Shown: in pieces, positions 7,102 through 14,635 of the stretch
How the letters are laid out: the number at the start of each line of letters is the position of its first letter
How positions within the stretch are numbered: position 1 is the first letter of the stretch
NCBI GenBank assembly: GCA_041940385.1
Contig: JBGTSD010000012.1
Location: 1 to 47,153, forward strand
Length of the DNA stretch: 47,153 nucleotides
Direction of reading: 5' to 3'
DNA from: JACVCK01 sp041940385
Lineage (GTDB): Bacteria; Planctomycetota; Phycisphaerae; Phycisphaerales; UBA1924
The notes under the pieces: model-generated
Told to the model about the DNA's origin: nothing
Databases searched by the model: none
Seen by the model: the letters and a program-made list of their open reading frames with translations, nothing else
Translations under genes and position numbers: made by a program

Positions 7102-7370
7102 TTGGATGGGGTGGCGCACTGGTCGGCACGGCGACCGGTGTGTGTGCGTCGGCGCCACATCTGGATGAGGGTGATGGCGGCGTCGCACTGGGCTTCGCGG
7201 GAGACTTCCGGGTTCATCATCATGTGCGAGAGCGCCTGGATGGCGTTGAGCTGCGCCTGTGCGCGGAACATGCGGGCGCGCTGACGCTCGAGGGCGTCGA
7301 TCTTTGCTCGCAGGTCCGGGGGGAGCGATTCGAGATCGTGGTCGTCGGTTGTGCTGGGCGTGGTGTGCAT
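7032..7370 (-). CDS. Small hypothetical protein with helical core; C-terminus formed by a repeat element
   Basis: 112 residues, not recognised. Residues about 12-70 look like a real protein: LPPDLRAKIDALERQRARMF is a likely coiled coil, followed by NAIQALSHMMMNPEVSREAQ. The last 23-25 residues (SASSARSANSAFSPLPLSS) are simply the translation of the 9-bp repeat, and the stop codon lies in its block A. Start: ATG at 7370, where TACCTT sits 7 bp upstream, matching the leaderless-type pattern seen at other genes here; an alternative ATG is at 7421. The natural stop was probably lost when the element arrived. Confidence 0.55.
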   Translation of the reverse strand: MHTTPSTTDDHDLESLPPDLRAKIDALERQRARMFRAQAQLNAIQALSHMMMNPEVSREAQCDAAITLIQMWRRRTHTGRRADQCATPSNPSASSARSANSAFSPLPLSSPS

Positions 7371-7476
7371 GCGCGGGAAGGTACGGCGCGCTTTGGGCGG
7401 TGCAAGGGAAATCGCGCGCATGACCACGAATCTGCGCACAGATGTGTCCTTTGGGGTCACATTCTTCGGGAAGGGA

Positions 7477-7597
7477 GAGTGAACGCGAAGTCGAAGATCC
7501 GCCGTGGCGGAAACACGAAGGGACGCGAAGGGGAAAGGCAGGAAGACGGGAGAACGCAGAGGACGCAGAGGTCGCAGAGTGCGCGGAGGGGAAGGGG
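7477..7597 (+). repeat. 9-bp-periodic intergenic repeat, copy 4
   Basis: Starts GAGAGTGAACGCGAAG. It carries an insertion TCGAAGATCCGCCGTGGCGG between the first and second parts of block A, a feature shared only with copy 5 at 11601, so these two are the closest relatives. Block B reads GAACGCAGAGGACGCAGAGG then TCGCAGAGTGCGCGGAGGGG: four near-exact 9-bp units. Confidence 0.85.
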
Positions 7598-7667
7598 CGA
7601 TGGGGTTGGGTGGCATGATTGACCGGTTCCTCCGGTCAGTCGTGGGGATTGGCCCTGGGCGCATTCA

Positions 7668-7701
7668 CCACGACTGTCCCGGCGCGCCGGGACAATCGTG
7701 G
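7668..7701. repeat. 34-bp near-perfect inverted repeat with GGCGCGCC core
   Basis: Two 17-bp arms (starting CCACGACTGTCCCGGCG) pair with a single G-T wobble and no loop. It lies 13 bp downstream of the secreted protein gene 7714-9375 (minus strand), where it could act as a transcript end. The core matches the palindromes at 643-660 and 42769-42782. Confidence 0.75.
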
Positions 7702-7713
7702 CACACGCGGCGG

Positions 7714-9375
7714 TCAGCGGCAGGACTGGTTGAAGTGTGCGAGGATGATGTTGAGGTCGGTGAAGTCGACGCGTGCGTCGCGGTTCAAGTCGGCGGAGAG
7801 GTTGTAGTTCGGATCGGTGTGCGCGGTGTTGAAGGCGTCGAGGATGGGCACAAGGTCGGCCATGTTGGCGGTGTTGTCGCCGTTGACGTCGCCGGCGCAG
7901 AGGATCTGCACCCTGACTTCGGCGATCGCTTCTGACCCGTCCGCAAAGTGCAGCGTGGTGACGCTGACCCCGTCGGTTTCGTTGGGCAGCACGTAGGACG
8001 AATCGGCGATGCGAATGTCGTTCGGCCCGACTTCGACTGGTTGACCGCTTCTTATGACCAGTGAAATGTTGCCGACGGGGTCCATCAGCCACTGCCCGCC
8101 GAACTCGTCGCCCGCGGCGTTCTGGAGCCGCGCGCTGACGAGGATGTCGCGCGATTCCAGGACTCTGCAGCTCCCGAAGTACTTGATGCTGTAGCCCGGC
8201 GGCGTCGACGGCAGCGCGTCGCCATACTTGAGAAGCAGTGTGAGCTGGTCGCCATCGACTCGCCAGAGCGCGCGATGGAGGCCGACGTCGCCGGGGGTAT
8301 GCGACATGGACGTCGTCATGACGATGTCGCCATGTGAGTTGGTGGTCGGGTAGAAGTTGATGAACCAGCCAGGAAACCCAGGCGCCGGGTCAAGGCTGCG
8401 CGCGATCTCGCGTAGCTGGCCGTCGCGCCGCTCGAACGCCCCGTAATACAGACAAGCGCCGGGACATTGAATTCCGGCGTACACCATGAAGTGTTCGTAG
8501 TTTCCCTGCGACGATGCGCCGCCCGACGTGAATGGCGTGCCGTTGGGATCGCCGGGGATAGGTTGGCCCTCGATGACGATCGGCGTGAGGCCGCCATCGC
8601 CATGGAGTTCGAAGAAGCAGGTTCGATCTGATCCATACTCGGGCGTGACTTCGAGGCTGATGAGTCTCCGGCCGAGGTCGTTCAGCGACACGCTGTAGAT
8701 CCTCGACGCCGTGCCCTCGATCGCCGTGGTCTCCACCGCGGCGCCCGCGAGCATCACCGGCGTCAGCCCGGCCGCCGTGTACTCCCAGACCCCGAAGTCT
8801 CTCCGTGACTCGTACGTCGAGAAGTTTTCGAGATCCGACTGCACGAGGATTTCGCCGACGCCGTTGACAGCGAGATTGATGTTCAGCATCACGAACCCCG
8901 GGGGCGCTCCGGGAGGCGTCGCTCCCTCCTCGGCCACGATGGCTGACGTCCCGTCGCTGAACCACGCCCGGTACACCGCGCGGCTGCCGAGGATGACTGG
9001 ATCGTTCCACACCAGTCGCTCCGTGATGAGCAGTTGCGTGTCGAAGTGGCGAAGCCAGAGGAAACCGAGCGGGCCATCGCTGGCGCGCTCCACCACTCGA
9101 CGGCCCTTGGCGTCGTCCAGGAAGATGGCGTCGTCGTATGGCAGGCCGACGCCCCAATCGATCCCGGCGCGAAACGCGATACGTCCGCTTTCGTCGCGCC
9201 CCGCCGATCCCAGACTCTCGAACACCACGCCGGGGCCGAGTCCCGGACCGAGCGGTCCCTCGACATTGGTCAATGCGCGAATCTCGATCTGCGCCGACTG
9301 CGCCGGCGCTCGAGTCTGCGTTTGCATCGCGGCGAGAAGTGCGGCGACAACGACCGATGCGTGACGAACGCTCAT
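7714..9375 (-). CDS. Secreted protein with C-terminal dockerin-like module
   Basis: 553 residues. A Sec signal peptide (MSVRHASVVVAALLAAMQTQ..., cleavage near APAQS) precedes about 450 residues of beta-rich sequence of no recognised family; the pattern of short repeated strands with G-D turns suggests a beta-propeller-like or jelly-roll fold. The C-terminus is a dockerin-like pair of calcium loops: CAGDVNGDNTANMADLVPIL and ADLNRDARVDFTDLNIILAH, closed by a final Cys next to the C-terminus. In clostridial cellulosomes such modules bind cohesins, but in Phycisphaerae they occur in many exported proteins with unknown partners. Start at 9375 follows from the signal peptide. Divergently oriented to the similar gene at 9698. 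Confidence 0.85.
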   Translation of the reverse strand: MSVRHASVVVAALLAAMQTQTRAPAQSAQIEIRALTNVEGPLGPGLGPGVVFESLGSAGRDESGRIAFRAGIDWGVGLPYDDAIFLDDAKGRRVVERASDGPLGFLWLRHFDTQLLITERLVWNDPVILGSRAVYRAWFSDGTSAIVAEEGATPPGAPPGFVMLNINLAVNGVGEILVQSDLENFSTYESRRDFGVWEYTAAGLTPVMLAGAAVETTAIEGTASRIYSVSLNDLGRRLISLEVTPEYGSDRTCFFELHGDGGLTPIVIEGQPIPGDPNGTPFTSGGASSQGNYEHFMVYAGIQCPGACLYYGAFERRDGQLREIARSLDPAPGFPGWFINFYPTTNSHGDIVMTTSMSHTPGDVGLHRALWRVDGDQLTLLLKYGDALPSTPPGYSIKYFGSCRVLESRDILVSARLQNAAGDEFGGQWLMDPVGNISLVIRSGQPVEVGPNDIRIADSSYVLPNETDGVSVTTLHFADGSEAIAEVRVQILCAGDVNGDNTANMADLVPILDAFNTAHTDPNYNLSADLNRDARVDFTDLNIILAHFNQSCR

Positions 9376-9697
9376 GTGTCTGCTCCGACCACGGATGCGC
9401 GCTGGGCGCCAGACCACCCCGGATTCCCACACGGTCGGGCGCGAGGGCTGCGCGCCGGACATCAGGGGTTACGCGGGGGCGAGGGATCGGGTTGCCGGGG
9501 GCTCGGAGAATCGAGATGCGGACTCGGGTGTCGGTAAGACTGATGGCGCGTGGGGCGCCCTCCCTTCCGGTCGGGGCTCTTTCGCAGGTGCGATGGGGCG
9601 AACGCCAACGCCGCCGGAGCGAAGTTTGGTCTTTGGAATCCACTCCCGCGGGGGTAAGGTGGTGGGGTTTGCGGGGGATTCGAGAAGGAGAGACGAC
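9376..9697. other. Divergent promoter region of two secreted-protein genes
   Basis: 322 bp separating the divergent genes at 7714-9375 and 9698-11599. Apart from the ribosome-binding site GAAGGAG (9683-9689) no convincing promoter box, repeat or hairpin was identified. Frames crossing it are extensions of the flanking genes with atypical composition. Confidence 0.5.
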
Positions 9698-11599
9698 ATG
9701 CGGCGGAATGCGATGCGCGGGATGGGTGGGGTTGTTGGTGTGATGGTGTTGGTGGGTGGCGCGGGGGTGGCGGAGGCGCGGCCGCAGGTCGTGGAGGACT
9801 TCTCGACGGGGAATCCGTTCGCGTGGACGTTCGGCCCTCCCGGGGTGACGGAGCCGACGGGTGGGAATCCGGGCGCGTTTCATCACGTGGACTTTCTGGA
9901 CACGTTTGCGCCGCAGCCGCGGCATCCGTTCAACGCGGTGAATCCGTGGACGGGTGACTTGCGCGCGGCGCAGGCGACGTCGATCGGCGTGGATCTGATT
10001 CTGTTCGACGTCGATTTCTCGGCGGATGGCCGGCCGCTGACGTTGATTCTCTGGAGCGACAACGGGACGCCGGTGGACTTCAACGACGACTGGGGGATGT
10101 ATCAGATCGGCGCATCGAACGTGCCGCTGGTGGGCGAGGGGTGGAAGTCGTTCGACTTTGATGTGCCGTCGCAGGTGGCGGGTCCGACGCCGCCTCCGGG
10201 TTGGCAGTACATCGCGGTGGGGCCGAACTCGCCGGCGATGGGGGATTGGGATGCGCTGATCAGCGATGTCGCGATGGTGAGTTTCTTCTACGGCGATCCG
10301 ACGTTCTTCTTCATCTTCCAGGCGTGGGACCTGGGGATGGACAACGTGCGCATCTCGACGGCGGACGCCGCGGCGCCGGTGGCGGGGCGGTTCGTCGTGA
10401 ACGATCGCACGAACGATGTGATCTACGCGATGGGCGATGCGGACGAGAGCGGGATGGTGGAGGATGCGGGCGAGGGCGGGGAGGTGGTGGAGTGGTTCAG
10501 CGGGGCGAACGCGGCGGGGACGCTCGCGCCGATGAATCCGAGCACGCTGGCGACGGCGGCAAACGGCAGCGCGGCGATGGGGGATCAGGTGAACCGGCTG
10601 GTGTACGTGATGCGCGATCACAACGCCGACGGCGATGCGCAGGATGCGGGGGAGAGCGCGGTGTACGCGGACGCGGCGAACCTGTCGGGGGTGTCGTTCG
10701 CGTTCCCGACGGGCGCGGCGTTCGATCCGCTCGGTCGGCTGCACGTGGTGAACGCGGGGAACGCGTTCGGGAACGATGGCGTGTATCGCGTGATCGATCT
10801 GAACAACGACGGCGATGCGCAGGATGCGGGCGAGGTGACGGAGTATGTGGGGTCGCCGGTGTTCGGTTCGGGGAACGGGGCGTATTCGCCGCAGGAGCTG
10901 GCGTTTGATGCGAGCGGCGCGGGGTACCTGCGGAACTCATCGAGCGGTCTGCACGGCGTGTACCGGTTCGTGGATGCGAACAACAACGGGCGCGCGGATG
11001 ATGCGGGGGAGTTCGCGGCGTTCTGGGATGCGACGGGCGCTTCGGGCGTGACGCCGCTGGCGGGATTTGCGCTCGAGCGTGATCCGGTGCGGGCGCGGGC
11101 GTGGTACACGCAGCAGGTGGCGAGCGGGGGCGTGGATCAGATCGTGCGGATCGCCGATGTGAACAACGATGGCGATGCGCAGGACGCGGGTGAGGCGGCG
11201 ATCGTGTACGAGAACGCCGCGGCCGGGTTCACGCTGATTGATGTGGTGGCGCTGGCGGATGGCCGGCTGCTGATCACGGATGCGAGCGCGGACCAGGTGG
11301 TGCTGCTGACGGATGGGAACAGCGATGGGGATTTCAATGACTCGGGCGAGGCGGTGGTGTGGTTCGGGAACACGCTGCCGACGCTGGGCGATGCGCGGCA
11401 GATCGATCCGCTGGCGTCCACGGCGTGCCCGGAGGATGTGAACCAGGATGGGATGATCGGGTTCGCGGATTTGAATCTGCTGCTGGGGGTGTTCGGGCAG
11501 AACCTGCTGGGGAACCGCGCGAACATCAATGGTGATGGGCGGGTGGACTTTGGGGATTTGAATTTGTTGCTGGGGATGTATGGGCTTGGCTGCAAATAG
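9698..11599 (+). CDS. Secreted protein with six DxNxDGDxxDAGE calcium-loop repeats and dockerin-like C-terminus
   Basis: 633 residues; GAAGGAG lies 8 bp before the ATG. A signal peptide ending at VAEA is followed by an about 210-residue beta-sandwich-like domain and then six spaced repeats, each about 60 residues, with a D-x-N-x-D-G-D-x-x-D-A-G-E loop (coding positions about 10435, 10613, 10797, 10972, 11153, 11307). The spacing and strand pattern suggest a beta-propeller whose blades each carry an EF-hand-like calcium loop. The C-terminus is a dockerin-like pair: CPEDVNQDGMIGFADLNLLL and NINGDGRVDFGDLNLLLGMY, ending GCK. Location: exported, possibly cell surface. Function unknown; fold call is inference. 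Confidence 0.85.
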   Translation: MRRNAMRGMGGVVGVMVLVGGAGVAEARPQVVEDFSTGNPFAWTFGPPGVTEPTGGNPGAFHHVDFLDTFAPQPRHPFNAVNPWTGDLRAAQATSIGVDLILFDVDFSADGRPLTLILWSDNGTPVDFNDDWGMYQIGASNVPLVGEGWKSFDFDVPSQVAGPTPPPGWQYIAVGPNSPAMGDWDALISDVAMVSFFYGDPTFFFIFQAWDLGMDNVRISTADAAAPVAGRFVVNDRTNDVIYAMGDADESGMVEDAGEGGEVVEWFSGANAAGTLAPMNPSTLATAANGSAAMGDQVNRLVYVMRDHNADGDAQDAGESAVYADAANLSGVSFAFPTGAAFDPLGRLHVVNAGNAFGNDGVYRVIDLNNDGDAQDAGEVTEYVGSPVFGSGNGAYSPQELAFDASGAGYLRNSSSGLHGVYRFVDANNNGRADDAGEFAAFWDATGASGVTPLAGFALERDPVRARAWYTQQVASGGVDQIVRIADVNNDGDAQDAGEAAIVYENAAAGFTLIDVVALADGRLLITDASADQVVLLTDGNSDGDFNDSGEAVVWFGNTLPTLGDARQIDPLASTACPEDVNQDGMIGFADLNLLLGVFGQNLLGNRANINGDGRVDFGDLNLLLGMYGLGCK

Positions 11600-11600
11600 G

Positions 11601-11700
11601 AGTGAACGCGAAGTCGAAGATCCGCCATGGCGGAAGCGCGAAGGGACGCGAAGTTGAAGAGGGGGAGAACACAGAGGTCACAGAGGGCGCGGAGGGGAAA
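11601..11700 (+). repeat. 9-bp-periodic intergenic repeat, copy 5
   Basis: Begins 2 bp after the stop codon of the secreted protein gene. It has the same inserted palindromic segment as copy 4 (TCGAAGATCCGCCATGGCGG) and a block B GAACACAGAGGTCACAGAGG then GCGCGGAGGGG. Confidence 0.85.
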
Positions 11701-11760
11701 GAGGGGGGAGATGGGTGGGTGGCGGACTGCGGTGGGTTTGGGCCGCGGTGTGGATAGGAG

Positions 11761-11799
11761 CCCCCTCACCCTGCCTCTCCCCCGGGGGGAGAGGGGTTG
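11761..11799. repeat. CCCTCACCC hairpin element, copy 1
   Basis: CCCCCTCACCCTGCCTCTCC followed by CCCGGGGGGAGAGGGGTTG. The self-complementary part CTCTCCCCC/GGGGGGAGAG forms a strong hairpin. Similar copies are at 14576-14635 and 18343-18382. Related elements recur in intergenic DNA of many bacteria. Confidence 0.8.
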
Positions 11800-11849
11800 G
11801 TTGTTGGTGATATGTTGATTGGATGAACACATCTGTACTGGGAGTGAAG

Positions 11850-13034
11850 ATGTCGGTGCGTCGAGGGGTGAGGCGGGCGATTCTGGCGCTGGGTGCTTTG
11901 ACGCTCTTCGGTGGGGTGTCCAGCGCGGGTGAGCCGACGGCGCTGGACCGGTTGAATGGCGCGCTGGCCGCGAGTCAGCCGTCGGGGGTAAACGGGTGGG
12001 ACGGACTTCGGTCGTTCCTGATGCAGTCGGGCGTGCCGCGGGGCTCGATCCCGGCGGCGGACATCGGTGACGCGTGGAAGCAGGTTCACCGCATGGACCT
12101 TCATCCGTCGGAGCTTCTGCAGAACGAATGGGATGATCCTCGTTTGGCGCAGCATCGGGCGGCGCTCGAGGAAGCGCTGGTGTTGTTGCCGGCGCTGGAT
12201 GAGGCGATGTCGGCGGAACGGTTCTTCGTGCCGTACCGATGGGATGGCAAGACGCTGACCGACGTTCCGGATCGGCGCGGGCGGGCTTTGTCGACGATGC
12301 AGGAGCACTTCACGTCGTTCAAGCTGCTCGGCGCCATCAACGCCGCGGCGATGCGGCGGGCGGCGGAGCTCGGGGATTGGACGGAAGCGGCGCAGCGATT
12401 CGAGACCGGCCTTGCGTTGGCGGAGCGGATGTCGCGGCAACTGACGTTGATGGAATGGATTGTGGGCCTGTCCATCGAGGGTGTGTCGCATCAGGAGATG
12501 CGATCGCTCCTGAACGAGATGGACGTGCCGGACGTCGCCTGCGTCGCGATGCTTGGCGACCTCGACTTGCACGCGGCGCCGTGGCTCGACATGGCGCAGG
12601 TGGAGTTGGGCGAGTCGATCGCCGCCAGTGCGCTCGCCAATGCGGGGGAGGACGCGGCAATGGTGGCGATGATGCGCAAAGCGCAGCGCGAGGTCATGGC
12701 GATTGTTCGAACGACCACGCGCCGGATCACCGCCGAGGCGGCGGCGACGGGGGTGATGCTGCGGCTCGAGCGGTTTCATGCGCGCGAGGGGCGGTGGCCG
12801 GCGACGCTTGTCGAGGCGATGACGCAGGAGGAGGCGACCGATCCGATCTCGGAGCGCGTGTTCGAGTATCGGCTGGTCGAGGAGGAGGGGCGGGCGTACT
12901 CGCTGCGGTTCCCGGCGGGCGCGGCGTACATCGAGGAGAGCGACGGGCAGCGCTTCGATCCGTGGGAGATCAATCCGGTGCGGCAAACGGGGCCGCTGAT
13001 GAGCGAGATGATGGGAGGCGGCGTTGATGAGTGA
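11850..13034 (+). CDS. Exported protein of a tandem paralogous pair, first copy
   Basis: 394 residues, family not recognised. Signal peptide (RRAILALGALTLFGGVSSAG). It shares with the next gene a block RFFVPYRWDG.TLT (paralog: RYFVPYRWDG.VLT), a block LMEWIVGLSIEGVSHQEM, and a C-terminal block RFHAREGRWPATLVEAM then YSLRFPAGA and FDPWEINPVR. The xxHAREGRWPxxLxE segment resembles the ...YRxxxGxWPxSLxEL tails common in planctomycete exported proteins. Start 11850 is preferred because GGGAG ends 5 bp upstream; an upstream ATG at 11823 has a TATGTT box 6 bp before it and could be used on a leaderless transcript. Overlaps the next gene by 8 bp. Confidence 0.75.
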   Translation: MSVRRGVRRAILALGALTLFGGVSSAGEPTALDRLNGALAASQPSGVNGWDGLRSFLMQSGVPRGSIPAADIGDAWKQVHRMDLHPSELLQNEWDDPRLAQHRAALEEALVLLPALDEAMSAERFFVPYRWDGKTLTDVPDRRGRALSTMQEHFTSFKLLGAINAAAMRRAAELGDWTEAAQRFETGLALAERMSRQLTLMEWIVGLSIEGVSHQEMRSLLNEMDVPDVACVAMLGDLDLHAAPWLDMAQVELGESIAASALANAGEDAAMVAMMRKAQREVMAIVRTTTRRITAEAAATGVMLRLERFHAREGRWPATLVEAMTQEEATDPISERVFEYRLVEEEGRAYSLRFPAGAAYIEESDGQRFDPWEINPVRQTGPLMSEMMGGGVDE

Positions 13035-14526
13035 GAGGGCGCGGGCGTCGAAGCGTGGGGGCATTCGGCGGACGCTGGCGACGCTGGGGGTTGTGGTGTT
13101 GGTGGTGGTGGGGGCGTTGGTGTGGGCGGTGTGGCCGTATGTGATGGCGGAGGCGCGGGGGCCTGATCACGCGGCGCTGGCGCGGCTCAATGCGCTGGCG
13201 ATGGAGGGGCAGCCGGAGGGCGAGAATGGTTGGGAGGTGATGCGGGAGTTTCTGAGGGACGACTGCGGGCTGACGAGCGCCCGCGAGTATGGAAATGAAC
13301 GATGGTTGCTGGCTCGCGCACCGATGACGGATGCGACCGAGTTGCTGAACAACGCGTGGGACGATCCACGGGTCGCCGCACATCGGGCGGCGTTTGAGCA
13401 GTGCCGCTGGTTGTTGCCGCACCTGGATCAGGCCATGGCGCACGATCGATACTTTGTTCCCTACCGATGGGATGGCGATGTCCTGACCAATGCGGCGGAT
13501 GAGCCGACGCGCGAGATCGACATTCCCATGTCGACGTTCCGGCCGATTCGATGTCTCGGGCAATGGAACCTTGTGGCGATGCGTGAGGCCGCGATCACCG
13601 GCGACTGGAGCGAGGTTGTGCACCGAATGCGCACGGCGATGCGGCTCGGTGAACGCTCGTCACGACAGGTTCTCATGATCGAGTGGATGATCGGGATGTC
13701 GATGCAGGGCATTGCGCTGCTTGAACTGTCGCGGCTCGTCAACGAGTTCGACATCCCGTCCGAGGTGTGCGCTGCATTGCACCAGGGCATTGTCGAAGAG
13801 CAGTGGCCAATGGGCCGAACCGACTTGTTGCTCGAAGGTGAGGCGATCTACAGCGCACAGTTCGCCAGGGCGATGTTCGGAACACACGGAGTGTTTCTCA
13901 CTTGGCGATACGACCGGATGGAAGACGCGTTCGCCTTCAGGGGTGGTCCGGTTGATGCGCCACCAACTGTCTTAGAGCGGCTCAGCAATGTGAGGTCGAT
14001 GGGGAAGCCGTCCTGGCGAGACATGGAGGAAGCGCTCGATGCTGCTCGTGCCGAGAGCCGCAAGGCGCTTTCGGGCGAGGCCTATCAGGGCGCTGCCCAC
14101 GCCTTCGGCGGACCGTTCGAGTTGCCGGCCGATGTCCGCGACTTCGTGATGATGTCGCCGGGATCGTTCAACGGGCTCCGCAGGCAGCTTGATCGGTTGG
14201 CTGCATCGACCTCGGCCACGCTGCTGATGCTCGAGCTTGAAGCGTGGCATGCGCGCGAGGGACGGTGGCCGAGCTCGCTTGCGGAGGCGTTCGGCGCGGG
14301 GGGCGGCATTGAACCCGTATCGACGCGTCCATTTGAGTATCAGTTGCTCGATGCGGATGACCCTCGGCCGTACTCGCTTCGCTTTCCGGCCGATGCGCCG
14401 TACCTGGAGACGGAAGTCGCGTCGGAACAGTTTGATCCGTACGAATGCAATCCCGTGCGAAGACGCGTGAAGACCGCCGCGGAATTCGAGCGCGACGGAC
14501 ACTGGGAGATGGACGAGGTGGAGTGA
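13027..14526 (+). CDS. Membrane-anchored/exported protein of a tandem paralogous pair, second copy
   Basis: 499 residues, about 100 longer than its neighbour, of which it is a paralog (shared blocks: RYFVPYRWDGDVLTN; LMIEWMIGMSMQGIALLELS; AWHAREGRWPSSLAEAF; YSLRFPADAPYLE; FDPYECNPVRRR). Residues about 14-40 (TLATLGVVVLVVVGALVWAV) form a transmembrane helix or uncleaved signal. The extra length is a middle insertion (about 280-360). GGGAGG 8 bp before the ATG and the 8-bp overlap with the previous stop indicate translational coupling. The second half of the gene is noticeably less GC-rich than the first gene. Function unknown. Confidence 0.75.
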   Translation: MSERARASKRGGIRRTLATLGVVVLVVVGALVWAVWPYVMAEARGPDHAALARLNALAMEGQPEGENGWEVMREFLRDDCGLTSAREYGNERWLLARAPMTDATELLNNAWDDPRVAAHRAAFEQCRWLLPHLDQAMAHDRYFVPYRWDGDVLTNAADEPTREIDIPMSTFRPIRCLGQWNLVAMREAAITGDWSEVVHRMRTAMRLGERSSRQVLMIEWMIGMSMQGIALLELSRLVNEFDIPSEVCAALHQGIVEEQWPMGRTDLLLEGEAIYSAQFARAMFGTHGVFLTWRYDRMEDAFAFRGGPVDAPPTVLERLSNVRSMGKPSWRDMEEALDAARAESRKALSGEAYQGAAHAFGGPFELPADVRDFVMMSPGSFNGLRRQLDRLAASTSATLLMLELEAWHAREGRWPSSLAEAFGAGGGIEPVSTRPFEYQLLDADDPRPYSLRFPADAPYLETEVASEQFDPYECNPVRRRVKTAAEFERDGHWEMDEVE

Positions 14527-14575
14527 GCGTGCGGGGAGCACGCTTGCTTACGCGCGCGTCTCACGCGCAGCGCGG

Positions 14576-14635
14576 CCCCCTCACCCTGCCTCGCCACGGC
14601 GAGTCTGCGACCTCTCCCCCGGGGGGAGAGGGGTT
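14576..14635. repeat. CCCTCACCC hairpin element, copy 2, with internal insertion
   Basis: Same element as at 11761 but carrying an extra segment (TCGCCACGGCGAGTCTGCGA) between CCCTGCC and CCTCTCCCCC; the insertion itself contains TCGCCacGGCGA, a short hairpin. The last codons and the stop of rmuC (14581) lie within it. Confidence 0.8.

Larger units (their letters stand above)
7371..7713. other. Intergenic region with repeat copy 4 and a 34-bp inverted repeat
   Basis: 343 bp between two minus-strand genes. It holds the promoter side of the small hypothetical gene, repeat copy 4 (about 7477-7597), a hairpin GACCGG-TTCCT-CCGGTC (7621-7637) and the long inverted repeat 7668-7701. No gene is supported. 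Confidence 0.7.

Noticed and set aside
7477..7597. CRISPR array or tandem minisatellite
   Set aside because: Units are imperfect 9-mers without spacers and the same block order occurs at six other sites, so it is a dispersed element.
8390..10744. 784-residue minus-strand frame
   Set aside because: It runs out of frame through two real secreted-protein genes; composition is almost entirely Arg, His and Pro.
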